DNA of 5,923 bases from NCBI GenBank assembly GCA_021163905.1, contig JAGGTG010000117.1:1-5923 (forward strand), written 5' to 3'. A program made the position numbers and the translations under genes. Origin of the DNA: Candidatus Aerophobota bacterium. Lineage in GTDB: Bacteria; Aerophobota; Aerophobia; Aerophobales; B3-G15. Numbering within the stretch: the first letter of the stretch is position 1; each line of letters starts with the position of its first letter. A model generated the notes under the pieces. The model worked only from the letters and a program-made list of their open reading frames with translations, was not told the origin of the DNA and searched no databases. Positions 4,970 through 5,923 of this stretch are shown here, one piece after another.

Positions 4970-5923
4970 ATGGATATTTTAATTAGAATTTTAAACTATG
5001 CAGTATTTTTTGGTATAACTGCAGGTATATTTGCCATTCTTTCTCTGGGATTAAATATCCAGTTTGGTTATACAGGTCTTTTCAATATAGGTATTGCCGG
5101 GTTTTATGCAATAGGAGCATATACTTCGGCTCTCATTTCAGGGCCACCTCCCGGTCCTATGGATTGGAGAACATTTGGTGGTTTTCAACTTCCCTGGATA
5201 GTGGGTTTTATATCGGCAGCTCTTGTATCTGGATTTATTGCCTTCCTTATAGCTATTCCCACCCTCAGATTAAAGGAAGATTACCTTGCTATTGCAACAA
5301 TTGGGATAGCTGAGGTCATTAGGTTAGTGTTAAAAAATGAGAGCTGGCTTACCAACTCTGTCTGGGGTATTAAACATATTCCATCACCCCTTTTCACTCC
5401 TATAGAGAACTGGGTACAGCATTTTCTTGATACAAACCCTCAGGCTCCTTCCTGGGTTCAAAGCCTTGTATCTAACGCTTACAACTGGTTTTATTTGGGA
5501 CTGGTAATTTTAATTATAGGGTTAATTTACTGGACAGTGGAAAGAATGATAAGGTCTCCCTGGGGAAGAGTGCTGAGAGCTATAAGAGAGGATGAGATAG
5601 CAACAGGCACTGCTGGTAAGAATGTATTCTGGTTTAAAATGCAGTCCTTTGTTCTTGGGGCAATGGTAATGGGTATGGCCGGGAGTCTATACGCACATTA
5701 TGCCCGTTTTATTGATGCAAGTAGCTTTGAGCCTTTTTTTGGAACTTTTTTAATCTGGGTAATGTTGATTGCGGGAGGAAGTGGTAATAACCTTGGGGCT
5801 ATTATTGGAGCTTTTCTTATATGGGGAGTATGGGTAGGAACAGAATTTTTAACTTCTCAGTGGGGACTATCAGGAGTAAGAGCAGCAAGTCTTCGTGTGA
5901 TGTGTGTGGGAGTAATACTTGAG
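4970..5923 (+). CDS. livM: branched-chain amino acid type ABC importer permease LivM (3' end outside window)
   Basis: The partner permease of LivH. The frame is open for 318 codons to the window edge with no stop; the family is usually 320-360 aa, so only a short C-terminus (commonly ending in a Pro-Arg/Glu-Gly-Leu type motif) is missing. Family features are LNIQFGYTGLFNIGIAGFYAIGAY (28-51), RLKEDYLAIATIGIAEVIRL (100-119), and the coupling segment SPWGRVLRAIREDEI (196-210) followed by AGKNVFWFKMQSFVLG. The Gly-rich IAGGSGNNLGAIIGA segment is at 267-281. ATG at 4970 has GGGAG (4955-4959) 10 nt upstream, inside the end of LivH, so translation is likely coupled. The segment LTNSVWGIKHIPSP (127-140) differs from the more usual LTGGxxGI version, and a longer loop rich in Trp and Pro follows (about 141-172); this may reflect lineage or substrate. 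Confidence 0.92.
   Translation, partial: MDILIRILNYAVFFGITAGIFAILSLGLNIQFGYTGLFNIGIAGFYAIGAYTSALISGPPPGPMDWRTFGGFQLPWIVGFISAALVSGFIAFLIAIPTLRLKEDYLAIATIGIAEVIRLVLKNESWLTNSVWGIKHIPSPLFTPIENWVQHFLDTNPQAPSWVQSLVSNAYNWFYLGLVILIIGLIYWTVERMIRSPWGRVLRAIREDEIATGTAGKNVFWFKMQSFVLGAMVMGMAGSLYAHYARFIDASSFEPFFGTFLIWVMLIAGGSGNNLGAIIGAFLIWGVWVGTEFLTSQWGLSGVRAASLRVMCVGVILE

Overview
The window is AT-rich bacterial DNA, with many ATA, AGA and TTA/TTT codons, strong AAGGAGG/GAGGAG-type ribosome-binding sites, and one GTG-started and one TTG-started gene among ordinary ATG starts. The gene content (a branched-chain amino acid type ABC importer, an ArsB/NhaD-family permease, a GcvH fragment) fits an anaerobic, amino-acid-using or fermentative bacterium. 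I cannot name the lineage; a Firmicutes-like or Atribacterota-like candidate phylum is only a guess.

Layout. Positions 1-320 hold no convincing gene, but carry a good sigma-70-type promoter (TTGCCA, 17 nt, TATGAT with extended -10 TG) and a leader of about 220 nt. The leader ends in a hairpin that covers the Shine-Dalgarno sequence of the next gene. Positions 321-605 encode a 94-residue hybrid: the first ~38 residues are the start of a CheY-like receiver domain and the rest is the C-terminal half of a glycine cleavage H protein. The join lies in a short motif (A-V-S-G-E) that both families have. Neither key residue is present: the phosphoacceptor aspartate and the lipoyl lysine are both in the lost parts. 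A strong intrinsic terminator follows at 636-693. Next comes a complete ArsB/NhaD-type (ion transporter superfamily) permease, 749-2032.

Converging on that permease from the minus strand (about 2395-2033) is a remnant of a heavy-metal P-type ATPase. Its pieces (first membrane segment, the FIDRFARFYTP block, the final DMGLSLAVILNSLR block) are joined in frame, with the actuator, phosphorylation and nucleotide-binding domains gone. Together with the receiver/GcvH hybrid, this makes two or three in-frame internal-deletion junctions within about 2 kb, the most unusual thing in the window.

From 2440 to the window end is a rightward transport operon in the order LivG-LivF-LivH-LivM (two ATPases, then two permeases). 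A plausible promoter and a perfect 8-bp inverted repeat sit just upstream. LivG and LivF are 2 nt apart, LivF and LivH are 84 nt apart, LivH and LivM are 2 nt apart, and LivM runs off the right edge. The periplasmic or lipoprotein substrate-binding subunit is not in the window. The four subunits would form the membrane-embedded, ATP-driven core of an importer for branched-chain amino acids or related compounds (amides, urea, other amino acids); the exact substrate cannot be read from these genes.
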